Positions 16,935-26,635 of a stretch of 64,000 bases of DNA are shown here, in pieces. This DNA is from Lactobacillus gasseri ATCC 33323 = JCM 1131 (GTDB taxonomy: Bacteria > Bacillota > Bacilli > Lactobacillales > Lactobacillaceae). Numbering within the stretch: position 1 is the first letter of the stretch; each line of letters starts with the position of its first letter. Both the position numbers and the translations under genes were made by a program. The DNA lies in assembly GCF_000014425.1 (NCBI RefSeq), contig NC_008530.1:62001-126000 (forward strand), written 5' to 3'. A model generated the notes under the pieces. That model worked only from the letters and a program-made list of their open reading frames with translations. It searched no databases and had not been told where the DNA came from.

Positions 16935-18785
16935 ATGAAGAAAATAAAAAGTGTATTAAATTCTATCAATTTTAAAATCGCAGTAATTTTTATGCTGCTT
17001 TTATTAGCAACGATTGAAGTGGTTGGTGCGTCTTTCACAAGGCAACTCGAACAAAACTCAATTCAAAATTTTGAATCATCAATTCAAGTTCCAAATATTA
17101 TTACTAACCAAATTTCTAGCCAATTAAGTAGGGCTAATTCTAAAAAGGCTAATCAGCAGTTAAGCCAGATTATCTCAAACTATAATTTGGGCGATATTAG
17201 CCAATTAATGGTAGTTGATAATAAGGGAGTAATTAGAGCTGTTTCAAATGTGAATGATCAAAACCGTATTGGACAGCGAACTAGTAATGTAGATATCAAG
17301 AGTGTACTCTCAAATGGAAAGCAAGTTTCAAAAGTTATTAATGACAATGGAAATTATATGGTGCAAATTTCACCTTTGACTTCTGCTAATGGAACTAATA
17401 CTCCAGTAGGAGCAATTTATGTTCGCGCTAGCTTACAAGGTGTCTTTAATAACTTGAGACAGGTATCGATTTACTTCCTGATTGCTTCGCTGATTGCAGC
17501 TGTTTTGGGAGCAATTGTAGCCTTGGTTATTTCCCGGGCAATAACTAGACCTATTGAAGAGATGCGTAAACAAGCATTAAGAGTTGCAAATGGAGACTAT
17601 TCTGGACACGTTCGAGTTTATGCGCAGGATGAGTTAGGTCAACTAGCCGAGGCTTTCAATACTTTATCAGTAAGAATTGAAAGAACTCAAGAAATTTCAG
17701 ACAGTGAGCGAAGACGACTAGATAATGTCTTAACACACATGACAGATGGTGTTATTGCAACAGACAGACATGGAAATATCACAATTATTAATGAAACAGC
17801 ACTCGATTTTCTAGGAAAAACTGAAAAAGACGTTATTGGAAAGCCAATAACTAATTTACTTGGACTAAAAGATGTTACTATTCAGGACTTGTTAAGTACT
17901 CAGCAAGAATTAGTTGTTCGAGTTAATGACAATACGCGCGATGAAATGATTTTGCATGCTAACTTTTCTTTGATCCAGCGTGTAACGGGGTTTGTTTCCG
18001 GCTTAGTTTGCGTGCTTCATGACATTACCCAACAACAAAAAAATGAACGTGAACAACAACAATTCGTTTCAAATGTTTCACATGAGCTTAGGACGCCGTT
18101 AACAAGTTTAAGAGCATATGTTGAGGCATTGAATGATGGGGCATGGAAAGATCCAAATATTGCACCACAATTTCTGCATGTTATTCAAGATGAAACTGAG
18201 CGAATGATTCGAATGATCAATGATTTGCTTAGCTTATCTAGAATGGATCGAGGAGTAGCGAGGATGGATTTAGAATGGGTTAACTTGAATGACTTTGTTA
18301 ACCACGTTTTAAATCGTTTTGATATGATGCTCAAGTCTGATTCTGATAAGATGCACAAAAAGAAATATACGATTAAGCGTGAATTTCCTCATCAAGCCTT
18401 ATGGGTTGAAATTGATACTGACAAGATGATGCAAGTAATTGACAATATCATGAACAATGCTATCAAGTATTCACCTGACGGTGGCGTCATCACAGTTCGC
18501 TTATTGCAGGCTCAAAAACACGTTATCTTAAGTATTTCTGATCAAGGATTAGGAATTCCAAGAAAAGATTTAAACAAAATCTTTGATAGATTTTATCGTG
18601 TTGATAAGGCGCGTTCTCGTAAACAAGGTGGAACTGGTCTAGGACTGGCTATTTCTAAAGAAATAGTAGAAGCACACCATGGTCGAATTTGGGCAGATAG
18701 TGCTGAAGGAGCCGGCTCAACTTTCTACATTTCTTTGCCATATGAAGCAATTAGCGAGGAAGGAGAAAACTGGGATGAGGTTTAA
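16935..18785 (+). CDS. walK: Sensor histidine kinase WalK (YycG)
   Basis: About 616 residues from the ATG at 16935, which follows AGGA; an in-frame TTG at 16920 lies in a T run and is less likely. The order is a membrane helix near residue 20, an extracytoplasmic PAS-like sensor domain, a second helix around 185-205, HAMP (RAITRPIEEMRKQAL), an intracellular PAS domain, then HisKA with phospho-His near 383 in VSHELRTPLTS and HATPase_c (NNAIKYSPDGG, GLGIP, GTGLGL). It senses cell-wall state and phosphorylates WalR. The stop overlaps the start of yycH. Confidence 0.96.
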   Translation: MKKIKSVLNSINFKIAVIFMLLLLATIEVVGASFTRQLEQNSIQNFESSIQVPNIITNQISSQLSRANSKKANQQLSQIISNYNLGDISQLMVVDNKGVIRAVSNVNDQNRIGQRTSNVDIKSVLSNGKQVSKVINDNGNYMVQISPLTSANGTNTPVGAIYVRASLQGVFNNLRQVSIYFLIASLIAAVLGAIVALVISRAITRPIEEMRKQALRVANGDYSGHVRVYAQDELGQLAEAFNTLSVRIERTQEISDSERRRLDNVLTHMTDGVIATDRHGNITIINETALDFLGKTEKDVIGKPITNLLGLKDVTIQDLLSTQQELVVRVNDNTRDEMILHANFSLIQRVTGFVSGLVCVLHDITQQQKNEREQQQFVSNVSHELRTPLTSLRAYVEALNDGAWKDPNIAPQFLHVIQDETERMIRMINDLLSLSRMDRGVARMDLEWVNLNDFVNHVLNRFDMMLKSDSDKMHKKKYTIKREFPHQALWVEIDTDKMMQVIDNIMNNAIKYSPDGGVITVRLLQAQKHVILSISDQGLGIPRKDLNKIFDRFYRVDKARSRKQGGTGLGLAISKEIVEAHHGRIWADSAEGAGSTFYISLPYEAISEEGENWDEV

Positions 18786-20103
18786 AGATAAGTTTTCTAG
18801 AATTGCATTACGAGTTAGCTTAATTGCAATGGTTGCACTATCAATTATCTTGTCAGCTATTATTTGGGGTTCTGATGCACGATTCTCAAGGATTGAAGAG
18901 ACATCTAATCAAACTCAAATTAAAGATTTAGGCCAACGTTCTTTAAGAGATATTTATTTACCTACTCAAACTTTTTATTTTAAAGATAAGCAAATGTATC
19001 AGGTTTACGATACTAAAAATAATCTTCCGCTAGAGTTTTCAAAATTAACTCAATCAGTTAAGCCACTATTGCCAATCAGAGTTTGGTCTAGTCAAAGTAA
19101 ATATGAAAAGTTATTAAAAAATCCTGACTATGTTCAGTTAACATATCCGGATCAAATAACGATTTCCTTATTCTTAACTAATGTAAGAAAAACTGATAGT
19201 CGGGAATTTAATCGCTTTTTTGTGCCAGCTCGATCCAGTAAGTATATTTATTTAGGCAATGACGAAAACTATACTATTTATCGAGTTCGTCTAAATGATG
19301 TATCGTTTGACAATTTGGTGGAACATATTCAAAGCGCTAAAACACAGATGCCAGTTACGCTTCAAAAAGTTCATGATGATTATTTACCTTTCTATGACAA
19401 GAATTTAAGTTTACCAACATACAGCTATTTAACTAATGAAGAGTCAGATTCATACTTTGTGTATCGCTTGCTAGGCTCTAATAATCCTACCCAGCATAGT
19501 TCTGGCGAAAGCATTACATATTCTAATGGAGTATACGAGCGGTTGATTGCGGCAAAACATACTCATAATTATGAATATGTTGATTATCAACAGGATCAGG
19601 TTCCGAAGACTATTAGTCGAAAATTAAATGATAGTTTATATTTTGTTCGTAAAATTGGATTATCTGAGCCAGATTTAAGGTTCTTTGATGCTGATAATAA
19701 TACAGTTATTTATCAAAATTATGTTGAAGAATATCCGATCTTTTTACCAGGGAAATATAAGATGCGGGCGCAAGTTAAGTTTGCTTCTAATGGAATGACA
19801 ATTAACTTTAATAGCTTAGACTTGCAGATTCCAATTCCAACTAATGGTGAAAAGAAGACGCTTATTCCGACTAATGAAGCGATGGATGAATTATATCAAA
19901 AGGGATATCACCAAAAAGATATTGAGCGCATTGTTATTGGCTATACAGCTAAGTCTGATAATAGTAAAAATAAAAAATTAGTAGATCTAGAACCAGCCTA
20001 TTATGTAAAGATTAATAAGCAGTGGAAGACCCTAGATGAATGGCTAAATATTAATAATCAAATTACAAATTCTAGAAAGGAGGGGCTAGTAGATGGACTT
20101 TAA
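18775..20103 (+). CDS. yycH: WalK regulatory protein YycH
   Basis: About 442 residues from the ATG at 18775, which follows AAGGAG and overlaps the last codons of walK; a longer upstream frame would run into walK. One N-terminal membrane helix (LIAMVALSIILSAIIWG) is followed by an extracytoplasmic domain, as in YycH of bacilli. YycH and YycI bind WalK and modulate its activity. Sequence conservation of this family is low; the call rests on topology, length and position in the wal operon. Confidence 0.9.
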   Translation: MRFKDKFSRIALRVSLIAMVALSIILSAIIWGSDARFSRIEETSNQTQIKDLGQRSLRDIYLPTQTFYFKDKQMYQVYDTKNNLPLEFSKLTQSVKPLLPIRVWSSQSKYEKLLKNPDYVQLTYPDQITISLFLTNVRKTDSREFNRFFVPARSSKYIYLGNDENYTIYRVRLNDVSFDNLVEHIQSAKTQMPVTLQKVHDDYLPFYDKNLSLPTYSYLTNEESDSYFVYRLLGSNNPTQHSSGESITYSNGVYERLIAAKHTHNYEYVDYQQDQVPKTISRKLNDSLYFVRKIGLSEPDLRFFDADNNTVIYQNYVEEYPIFLPGKYKMRAQVKFASNGMTINFNSLDLQIPIPTNGEKKTLIPTNEAMDELYQKGYHQKDIERIVIGYTAKSDNSKNKKLVDLEPAYYVKINKQWKTLDEWLNINNQITNSRKEGLVDGL

Positions 20104-20914
20104 GAGAATTGAATGGATTTTTTTAGTCGTATTTATTGGAATTAATATCTTTTTGGGTATTGAGCTTTGGCAAACACCGACGCTTTTATCTGCTGGCTCT
20201 ACTCCAATTCAAACTGATATTAAAAGCGAAACGAGTGCAGATCAGATAACTATCCCTAAAGTTGATGATAAGCAAGATGATGGGTATTATTTAGCTACCA
20301 AAGTGGACAATTCTTGGACAAAAAAAGCAGCAGCACAGGTAAATCAACAAGTAGAAACTAATACAACTGAAAATAGTATTTCAGTTAATTTGAACAAACC
20401 AATTACTCTGTCGAAAGATTCCAAAAAAGCCCTGAAAGAAATTATTCACTTTAAAAATAATAGTCAAAACGTGTATGAGGGTAAAGATTATGTCTATCTT
20501 TCAGAATTATCCGAGGGAGATGATTATGTCTTTAATCAGAAAACAAAGTATGGAGAAGTTTTTGCAGCAACTGCTCGATTGCACATTATTGTTAAAAATA
20601 ATCAAATTGTATCGTATTCGCAACGCTACGTTAGCAATTTGAATCCAGTACGTGAAAGACAAAATACAATTAGTTCAAAGGCTGCTGTAAATTCTTTATA
20701 CACTTATAGTGAATTGCCAAATAATTCTAAGATTATCTGGTTAAAGCAAGTTTATACTAAATTGATCACTGTTCGAGGGAGCGAAATTTATATTCCTACA
20801 TGGGTAGCTGCGATTGAAAACAATAATTCTCATACGATGACCCTTAAGCGCGTAAACGCATTTACAGGGACAATTATCCAAAATAATATTGCTGCTGATG
20901 ATTCAAAGGAGTAG
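20093..20914 (+). CDS. yycI: WalK regulatory protein YycI
   Basis: A 273-residue protein with one N-terminal membrane helix (WIFLVVFIGINIFLGIELW) and an extracytoplasmic YycI domain ending in KRVNAFTGTIIQ. It overlaps yycH by 11 bases, with GAAAGGAGGGG inside the yycH end. It is expected to form a membrane complex with YycH and WalK. Confidence 0.9.
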   Translation: MDFKRIEWIFLVVFIGINIFLGIELWQTPTLLSAGSTPIQTDIKSETSADQITIPKVDDKQDDGYYLATKVDNSWTKKAAAQVNQQVETNTTENSISVNLNKPITLSKDSKKALKEIIHFKNNSQNVYEGKDYVYLSELSEGDDYVFNQKTKYGEVFAATARLHIIVKNNQIVSYSQRYVSNLNPVRERQNTISSKAAVNSLYTYSELPNNSKIIWLKQVYTKLITVRGSEIYIPTWVAAIENNNSHTMTLKRVNAFTGTIIQNNIAADDSKE

Positions 20915-20920
20915 AGAAAT

Positions 20921-21718
20921 TTGAAAGTATCGGTTTTATCAAGTGGTTCAACAGGTAATTCTACATTGATTGAGACTCCGCAGCATAAAATCTTAATGGA
21001 TGCAGGTTTATCTGGAAAGAAAACTAAGGAATTACTAGCACAGGTAGGCGTTGATATTAAAGATATTGATATGGTATTTATTAGCCACGATCATACTGAC
21101 CATTCTGGTGGATTAGGCGTATTGATGAGAAGATATCCTAAAATTTCAGCCTATGCGAATTCAGGTACTTGGAATTATTTAATTGAAAGCAATAAGATCG
21201 GTAAATTACCTGTTGAACAAATTAATACGTTTGAGTCTGGTATAACTAAGACTTTTGGTGATTTGGACGTGACAAGTTTTGCGACGAGTCATGATGCGGC
21301 GCAGCCACAATATTATGTCTTTACAAGTGGTGGTAAAAGATTTGCGTGTTTAACAGATACTGGTTATGTTTCAAGTACTGTTAAAGGTGAAATAAGGGAT
21401 GCAGATGGCTATTTAATGGAATTTAACTATGACGATATGATGCTTAGAAATGGCCCTTATTCTTGGGCTTTGAAACATCGAATTATGTCTGATGTTGGAC
21501 ATCTTTCAAATGATCAAGCGGCAGATACCTTACTTGATGTAGTTTCTCCCAAAACTAAACATATTTTTTTAGCGCATCGCAGCCAGCATAATAATACTCA
21601 GTATTTAGCGCATGAAACGGCTGAAGACTTATTGGTAGCTGGGGATGCAAATTTACCAGCTGATGTTAAAATTATTGATACCAATCCAATGCAAGCTGGT
21701 TCTTTAACGAAAATATAA
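20921..21718 (+). CDS. walJ: MBL-fold metallohydrolase WalJ (YycJ)
   Basis: A 265-residue metallo-beta-lactamase-fold protein. The metal motif is SHDHTDHSGG, further His/Asp ligands lie in ATSHDAAQP and LTDTGY, and AHRSQHNN is near the C-terminus. TTG start at 20921, chosen for the AAAGGAG ten bases upstream and the six-base gap to yycI. WalJ is linked to cell wall/division coordination and has DNA exonuclease-type relatives; its exact substrate is not visible. Confidence 0.92.
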   Translation: MKVSVLSSGSTGNSTLIETPQHKILMDAGLSGKKTKELLAQVGVDIKDIDMVFISHDHTDHSGGLGVLMRRYPKISAYANSGTWNYLIESNKIGKLPVEQINTFESGITKTFGDLDVTSFATSHDAAQPQYYVFTSGGKRFACLTDTGYVSSTVKGEIRDADGYLMEFNYDDMMLRNGPYSWALKHRIMSDVGHLSNDQAADTLLDVVSPKTKHIFLAHRSQHNNTQYLAHETAEDLLVAGDANLPADVKIIDTNPMQAGSLTKI

Positions 21719-21804
21719 ATTTTTAGCAAATAATTTGACTTGAATTCATAAAAAATTCAAAATTTGTGATTAGGCTAGAAATGAAGAGAAAAGGAGAAAT
21801 TTTT

Positions 21805-23025
21805 ATGGCAGAAAATAATACTAAACACCCTACTAAGCATAATGCTTTAATTAAAACTGGTATTGTTGGAGTGGTTGCCGGACTTCTTGGGGGTGGAGTT
21901 GCTTATGCAGGTTTGTCTCAAGTTAATGGGCAAAATGCACCACAAACAAGTGTTGTTCCAACGACAAAAGTTGAAAAGTCTAGCAGTAAAAATAGTAGCG
22001 AGATGACTAATGCCTTTAATACGGTAAAGAAATCAGTTGTTTCTGTTGTTAACTTAAAGAGACAAAGTTCATCTTCAAGTAGTGATCCGTTTGGTATTTT
22101 TGGCTCTGACAGTTCTAGTTCTTCAAAGAAAAATTCTAAGTCTGATTTGGAAACTTACAGCGAAGGTTCAGGTGTTATTTACATGAAGTCTAATGGCAAA
22201 GGCTACATTGTAACTAATAACCACGTTGTATCTGGAAGTGATGAGATTCAGGTCATTTTAAGCAATGGTAAAAAGGTAACTGCTAAAAAAGTAGGAACTG
22301 ATTCAGAAACAGATTTAGCTGTTTTAACCATTGATGGAAAATATGTTACTCAAACTGCGCAATTTGGCTCATCTAAGAATTTAGAGCCAGGACAGCAAGT
22401 TATTGCTGTTGGTTCACCTTTAGGTAGTGAATATGCTACAAGTGTAACTCAAGGTATTATTTCAGCTAAGAATAGAACTGTTGATGTAACTAATTCTGCT
22501 GGACAGGTTACTAACCAGGCAACCGTTATCCAGACTGATGCTGCTATTAATCCGGGTAACTCAGGTGGTCCACTTGTGAATATGTCTGGTCAAGTAATTG
22601 GGATTAACTCAATGAAATTATCCTCTTCTAGTGATGGTACAGCTGTTGAGGGAATGGGATTTGCAATTCCAAGTGATGAAGTTGTTTCTATTATTAACCA
22701 ATTAGTTAAGAATGGAAAAATCACTCGTCCAAAATTAGGTGTAAGAGTTGTATCAGTTGACGAATTAACAGAGTATGGCCGCAAGAAACTTGGTTTGCCT
22801 GATAGTGTTAAATCTGGTGTCTATGTAGCTAGCGTTACTAAGAATGGTAGTGCAGATAAAGCAGGAATTAAGTCACATGATGTAATCACCAAGATTGATG
22901 GTAAAGATGTTGATAGTGTTGTTTCACTACATACTGCGCTTTATACACATAAAGTTGGCGATACAGTAACACTTCAAGTCGTTAGAGACGGTAAGTCACA
23001 GAATATCAAAGTTACTTTAAGTTAA
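21805..23025 (+). CDS. htrA: Membrane-anchored serine protease HtrA/DegP family
   Basis: About 406 residues from the ATG at 21805 (AAGGAG eight bases upstream; an in-frame GTG at 21766 and an ATG at 21781 lack a good ribosome site). The uncleaved N-terminal membrane helix is around 17-37, followed by a Ser/Lys-rich linker. The trypsin-like domain has the catalytic triad His140 (TNNHVV), Asp170 (ETDLAVL) and Ser253 (NPGNSGGPL). One PDZ domain follows from about 305. It degrades misfolded proteins at the cell surface. It follows the wal operon as in most Lactobacillales. Confidence 0.95.
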   Translation: MAENNTKHPTKHNALIKTGIVGVVAGLLGGGVAYAGLSQVNGQNAPQTSVVPTTKVEKSSSKNSSEMTNAFNTVKKSVVSVVNLKRQSSSSSSDPFGIFGSDSSSSSKKNSKSDLETYSEGSGVIYMKSNGKGYIVTNNHVVSGSDEIQVILSNGKKVTAKKVGTDSETDLAVLTIDGKYVTQTAQFGSSKNLEPGQQVIAVGSPLGSEYATSVTQGIISAKNRTVDVTNSAGQVTNQATVIQTDAAINPGNSGGPLVNMSGQVIGINSMKLSSSSDGTAVEGMGFAIPSDEVVSIINQLVKNGKITRPKLGVRVVSVDELTEYGRKKLGLPDSVKSGVYVASVTKNGSADKAGIKSHDVITKIDGKDVDSVVSLHTALYTHKVGDTVTLQVVRDGKSQNIKVTLS

Positions 23026-23047
23026 GTGAATATTATTAAATAGAGAT

Positions 23048-23096
23048 AAAAAAGCTATGATTATGCGTTTTGTAAGCGGTGATCATAGCTTTTTCT
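23048..23096 (+). terminator. Terminator after htrA
   Basis: AAAAAAGCTATGAT pairs with ATCATAGCTTTTT, with a 20-base loop. Confidence 0.8.
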
Positions 23097-23156
23097 TAAT
23101 GTTTAAAATGTGAAACGCAATAAAGTTCGTCTTTTTGAATTGTCAAGAACTGAAAG

Positions 23157-23456
23157 TTATCCAGAAGATTGTGGGAAAATGTGGAAAACTCTGTGGATTG
23201 TGCATAACTCGGTCAAAGTAAAAATAAATGGTGTGGAAAACCTGTGAATTGTGTGTAAATAAAATTCTAAAATTAGCTGTTCTGAACGGCTGTTCAAGTT
23301 GATTATGTAGGGAATAGACCCAAAAGTTTGGAAAATTAGTAGTGTTTATAAAAATGTGGAATAAATTTGCTAAAAAAGTTATCCACTTTTTTAGAAACCA
23401 CAATTTATTGATAATTAATTAAGTCAACCACTAAATATAGTTTTCAATAATCCACA
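23157..23456. promoter_or_regulatory. Gene-free stretch with clustered DnaA-box-like 9-mers
   Basis: The 513 bases between htrA and rlmH hold no convincing gene. Six 9-mers one mismatch from TTATCCACA occur at 23157(+), 23180(-), 23199(-), 23232(-), 23379(+) and 23448(+), with weaker ones at 23170, 23192 and 23356. The stretch is very AT-rich. The pattern suggests a DnaA-binding cluster; whether DnaA binds is not known. Confidence 0.5.
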
Positions 23457-23538
23457 GCTAGGGGAAAAGTGATGTGGACGCTATGTCAATTAGGGGATAA
23501 AATTAAAAACTAGATGCGTGAAAGGTTAGATAGTTACA

Positions 23539-24018
23539 ATGAATATCAAAATTGTTTGTGTAGGTAAACTAAAAGAAAAGTATTTTAAGGATGGTATTGC
23601 TGAATACGTAAAGAGAATGGGGCGTTTTGCTAAAGTAAAAATAATTCAAGTACCAGACGAAAAAGCCCCCGAAAAGCTAAGTCCTGCTGAAATGGAGCAG
23701 GTCAAAGAAATCGAGGGAAAAAGAATTCTAGATAAGATAAAAGATAAAGAATATGTTTATGTAACGGCAATTAAGGGTAAAGAAAGAACTAGCGAAGACT
23801 TTGCTAAAGAGCTAGCTGACTTAACTACTTATGGACATTCAGACATTACCTTTGTGATTGGAGGAAGTTTAGGAACAAGTAATGCAGTAAACAAACGAGC
23901 TGATGATCTAATTAGTTTTGGTAAATTTACAATGCCGCACCAATTAATGCGGTTAGTTTTAGTTGAACAAATTTACCGTGCCTTTATGATTAATAGCGGT
24001 AGTCCGTATCATAAATAA
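23539..24018 (+). CDS. rlmH: 23S rRNA (pseudouridine1915-N3)-methyltransferase RlmH
   Basis: A 159-residue SPOUT methyltransferase of standard length. The C-terminal knot motif is [13 protein letters not shown], and the conserved tail [23 protein letters not shown] ends in the usual YHK. It methylates pseudouridine 1915 in helix 69. The stop codon directly abuts the stop of the convergent ykoC gene, so no terminator separates them. Confidence 0.97.
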   Translation: MNIKIVCVGKLKEKYFKDGIAEYVKRMGRFAKVKIIQVPDEKAPEKLSPAEMEQVKEIEGKRILDKIKDKEYVYVTAIKGKERTSEDFAKELADLTTYGHSDITFVIGGSLGTSNAVNKRADDLISFGKFTMPHQLMRLVLVEQIYRAFMINSGSPYHK

Positions 24019-24672
24019 TTATTTTATAAAAAATAAGATTGGTTGCAGTAGGATTAAAATACTACTAAAAATAAGCCAGTCTTTTTTTGTTAGGGCAATT
24101 GGCACGATGACATTTCGTGGTTTATCTTCACGATACCCATGTGAAATCATTCCTTCAGCAAGGCTGTTTGACCAAGAAATAGCTGCTAAAATCGCTTTAA
24201 AATATAATGTTGGCGAATAAAAAGAGAGATGATAATGCCTCATGTCTCCAACTAAGCGAATGCGATTAACTTCAGCATGGATTTTAGGAAGTACGTTGAA
24301 TGCGGCTAAAGTCCCATAGGCGAATTTACTCGGTAGTTTAAAATTTTGCTCTAATGAGCGAGCGAGTGAAAGAATACTAGTGATTTCAGTAAATGTAGCT
24401 CCTAAAAATACATAAGCGTAAATTCGTGTAAATAAAACGCTGGCATGGTAGAAACTATGACCTGGAGTAAAGTAATAGATCGTAATAAAGACTACTAAAG
24501 CTGCAAATAATGGGATTAAAAATAGCAAGAGTAGTTTTTTAGGGCTGAGATGCTTAAACGTGAGATAGCCAAGACTAGCTATAATAATTATTATATTTGC
24601 AACCAAATTAGGAATAAGCGATATTTCAAGTGAAATAATTAAAATCAAAAATAGTTTCAATCCGGGATTCAT
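24019..24672 (-). CDS. ykoC: ECF transporter T component (YkoC-like)
   Basis: A 217-residue CbiQ/EcfT-family membrane protein with about five helices. Its last gene position after YkoE and YkoD, and the TPP riboswitch ahead of the operon, identify it as the transmembrane coupling subunit of a thiamine-precursor ECF transporter. The cytoplasmic coupling helix region contains RLVGDMRHYH and ISHGYRED, matching the family's Ala-Arg-Gly-type motifs only loosely. Confidence 0.85.
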   Translation of the reverse strand: MNPGLKLFLILIISLEISLIPNLVANIIIIIASLGYLTFKHLSPKKLLLLFLIPLFAALVVFITIYYFTPGHSFYHASVLFTRIYAYVFLGATFTEITSILSLARSLEQNFKLPSKFAYGTLAAFNVLPKIHAEVNRIRLVGDMRHYHLSFYSPTLYFKAILAAISWSNSLAEGMISHGYREDKPRNVIVPIALTKKDWLIFSSILILLQPILFFIK

Positions 24673-24685
24673 GTTATTTACCTTT

Positions 24686-26038
24686 TTAATTAGTGTAGAA
24701 AAGTTTCTGATCTTTGATAGTTAAGTGATAGTCACAGAGATGCTGAACTTGTGCAAGTTGGTGACTAATGACAAGCAAGGTGTGGTTAGAATTAAGAAAG
24801 TACTTTTTAAGCAAATAAATGACCTCTGAGACGCTTTCTTGATCTAAACCACTAAATGGTTCATCTAGAAGTAAAACCTCGGGATAAGCCATTAACATGA
24901 CAAGAATTTGCAATTTTCTTTTTTGTCCTCCAGATAGAGAATAAACAACTTGTTCGCCTAAATTTTCTAAGTTGAGTTTAGTCAGCAGGTGCTTGAGCTC
25001 AGTTTTATTCAAGGAAGGGTTTTGATTGTGTTTTAGGCTAAAGTCTAATTCTTCCTTTACTGTAACATTTAAGAATTGGTCATCTGGATTTTGAAAAATT
25101 TGTCCTACTTTTGCTAGATAGCGACGCCGGCGCCATTTCTTAATGTCTTTACTTTTAAATATTAATTGTCCTTGATACGGAATAATTTTGGTTAGAGCTT
25201 TAAATAAAGATGTCTTACCGCTTCCGTTTTCGCCAGTTAATAAAGTGGCTCTTCCGGAGTAGATTTTTAGATCAGTTGGAGAAATTAGTTTTCTTTCTGG
25301 AAAAGATAATGAAAATGATTCAAGTGAAAATACTGGATTTTGTTTTAAGTCAGGAAGAGAGAAAGTTAATGCTTGATTTTTTAGCGTGTTTTCAGGCAAA
25401 GTAATAGTTTTAATATTTTTGTCTTTGATAGCCAAGACCGTGGAAACTAGCTTTTCATAGCCAGAGAAATTATGGTCGCTAATTAAAATTGTTTTTCCTT
25501 CTTTGTGAAGTGCAGCTAAGCAAGTTAGTAGAAACTTCCGATTATGAGAGTCGCAATTAGCAAAAGGTTCATCTAATAAAAATAAGTCGCTTTTCATGGC
25601 AATCAGGATAGCTAAGGCAACGCGCTGCTTTTCACCGCCTGAAAGCTGAAGAAAAGGTTGGTCTAATAAAGATGAAATATTAGTTCTAACACTTGCGTAA
25701 TTAATACGCTTTAAAGCAGCAGTACGATCAACTAGTTCATTTTCTAAGGCAAAAATTAGTTCTTCTCGAGGAGTCGCCATCGTAAATTGTCGGTTAGGGT
25801 CTTGAAATACCATGCCCCAATTAGTGAAAGGCTGTTTTAAAGAACCAGCAGTAATTTTGCCATTGAAAGTTGGGTCAAGGCCGGAGATGAGCTTTAACAG
25901 AGTTGATTTGCCACTACCGGTTTGACCAGTCAGTAGAACAAAATCACCTTGATTTATGGTTAAATTTAAATCTTTAAAAATTGGCTGATTTTGATATTGA
26001 AAAGATAGCTGATTAATTTTAATTTGTTTGGACGACAT
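24686..26038 (-). CDS. ykoD: Duplicated ABC ATPase of ECF transporter (YkoD-like)
   Basis: A 450-residue protein with two ABC ATPase domains in one chain. Domain 1 has Walker A GQTGSGKST, signature LSGGEKQR and Walker B LFLLDEPF; domain 2 has GENGSGKTS, LSGGQKRK and VLLLDEPF. It powers the YkoE/YkoC transporter. The fused two-domain form is typical of dedicated (group I) ECF systems such as YkoD. It overlaps the end of ykoE by 20 bases and ends 13 bases before ykoC, so all three are one operon. Confidence 0.92.
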   Translation of the reverse strand: MSSKQIKINQLSFQYQNQPIFKDLNLTINQGDFVLLTGQTGSGKSTLLKLISGLDPTFNGKITAGSLKQPFTNWGMVFQDPNRQFTMATPREELIFALENELVDRTAALKRINYASVRTNISSLLDQPFLQLSGGEKQRVALAILIAMKSDLFLLDEPFANCDSHNRKFLLTCLAALHKEGKTILISDHNFSGYEKLVSTVLAIKDKNIKTITLPENTLKNQALTFSLPDLKQNPVFSLESFSLSFPERKLISPTDLKIYSGRATLLTGENGSGKTSLFKALTKIIPYQGQLIFKSKDIKKWRRRRYLAKVGQIFQNPDDQFLNVTVKEELDFSLKHNQNPSLNKTELKHLLTKLNLENLGEQVVYSLSGGQKRKLQILVMLMAYPEVLLLDEPFSGLDQESVSEVIYLLKKYFLNSNHTLLVISHQLAQVQHLCDYHLTIKDQKLFYTN

Positions 26039-26576
26039 GGGCTTTTACCAAGAGGTTAATGATCAATTTAACTAAAACGCAGGTAAACAAAAGCATTGAA
26101 AGCCAACGAACTACGAAGTAGAAAATCATGTTAAAAGTTGAAAAATAGCTATAGCCATTCTTAATGAAGTCATACAGGTAGGTAACGATTGTTGTCGTTG
26201 TAGCAGATAAGAAAAGGGTGAACCAGTTGTAGCGACGGTAGCTAGTAAAAGTAAAACCTAATTCGCTACCTAAGCCTTGAACAGCTCCAGAGATCAGATT
26301 TACGGCTCCCCATTGTTCTCCAGCGATAAGTTCAACGCAAGAACCTAAAAATTCTCCTAGAAATGCAGCCCCAGGTAGTCGAACTAAGAATCCCGCTAAA
26401 GGACCTGCCATACACCAGATTCCCATCATAATATCATTGGCTAACATTCCATAACCAACCGGTGTAAGGAGCGCAGTTAAGACATTATAGAGGCCGTCAC
26501 TAACTAAGTAAATAAAGCCAAAAATAATAGCAATTAAAGCAATTAGGATAATATCTCGAACATGTAATTTTTTCAT
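26019..26576 (-). CDS. ykoE: ECF transporter S component for HMP/thiamine (YkoE-like)
   Basis: About 185 residues when started at the ATG at 26576 (MKKLHVRDI), which follows GGGAGG. A longer frame starting at 26603 would lie within the riboswitch terminator. The protein has about six hydrophobic helices and the YkoE-family features (GPLAGFLVRLPGAAFLGEF, GAVQGLGSELGF). It binds the thiamine precursor hydroxymethylpyrimidine or thiamine; the TPP riboswitch upstream supports that substrate. Confidence 0.92.
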   Translation of the reverse strand: MKKLHVRDIILIALIAIIFGFIYLVSDGLYNVLTALLTPVGYGMLANDIMMGIWCMAGPLAGFLVRLPGAAFLGEFLGSCVELIAGEQWGAVNLISGAVQGLGSELGFTFTSYRRYNWFTLFLSATTTTIVTYLYDFIKNGYSYFSTFNMIFYFVVRWLSMLLFTCVLVKLIINLLVKAHVVQTN

Positions 26577-26593
26577 TTTTTCCTCCCGAAATA

Positions 26594-26622
26594 AAAAAGC
26601 CACCTCAAAGAGGTGACTAAAT
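26594..26622 (-). terminator. Terminator of the TPP riboswitch
   Basis: On the minus strand AGTCACCTC pairs with GAGGTGGCT around TTT (one G-T pair), then six T, ending just before the ykoE ribosome site. It is the expression platform that stops transcription when TPP is bound. Confidence 0.85.
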
Positions 26623-26635
26623 AAAAGTCTAAAAA

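Noticed and set aside
18679-18774. Longer N-terminus for YycH starting inside walK
   Set aside because: The ATG at 18775 has AAGGAG at proper spacing and gives the usual N-terminal membrane helix.
23143-23403. 86-codon minus-strand frame in the htrA-rlmH gap
   Set aside because: Composition is rich in Phe/Ile/Asn from the AT-rich DnaA-box-like repeats, no ribosome site, no family.
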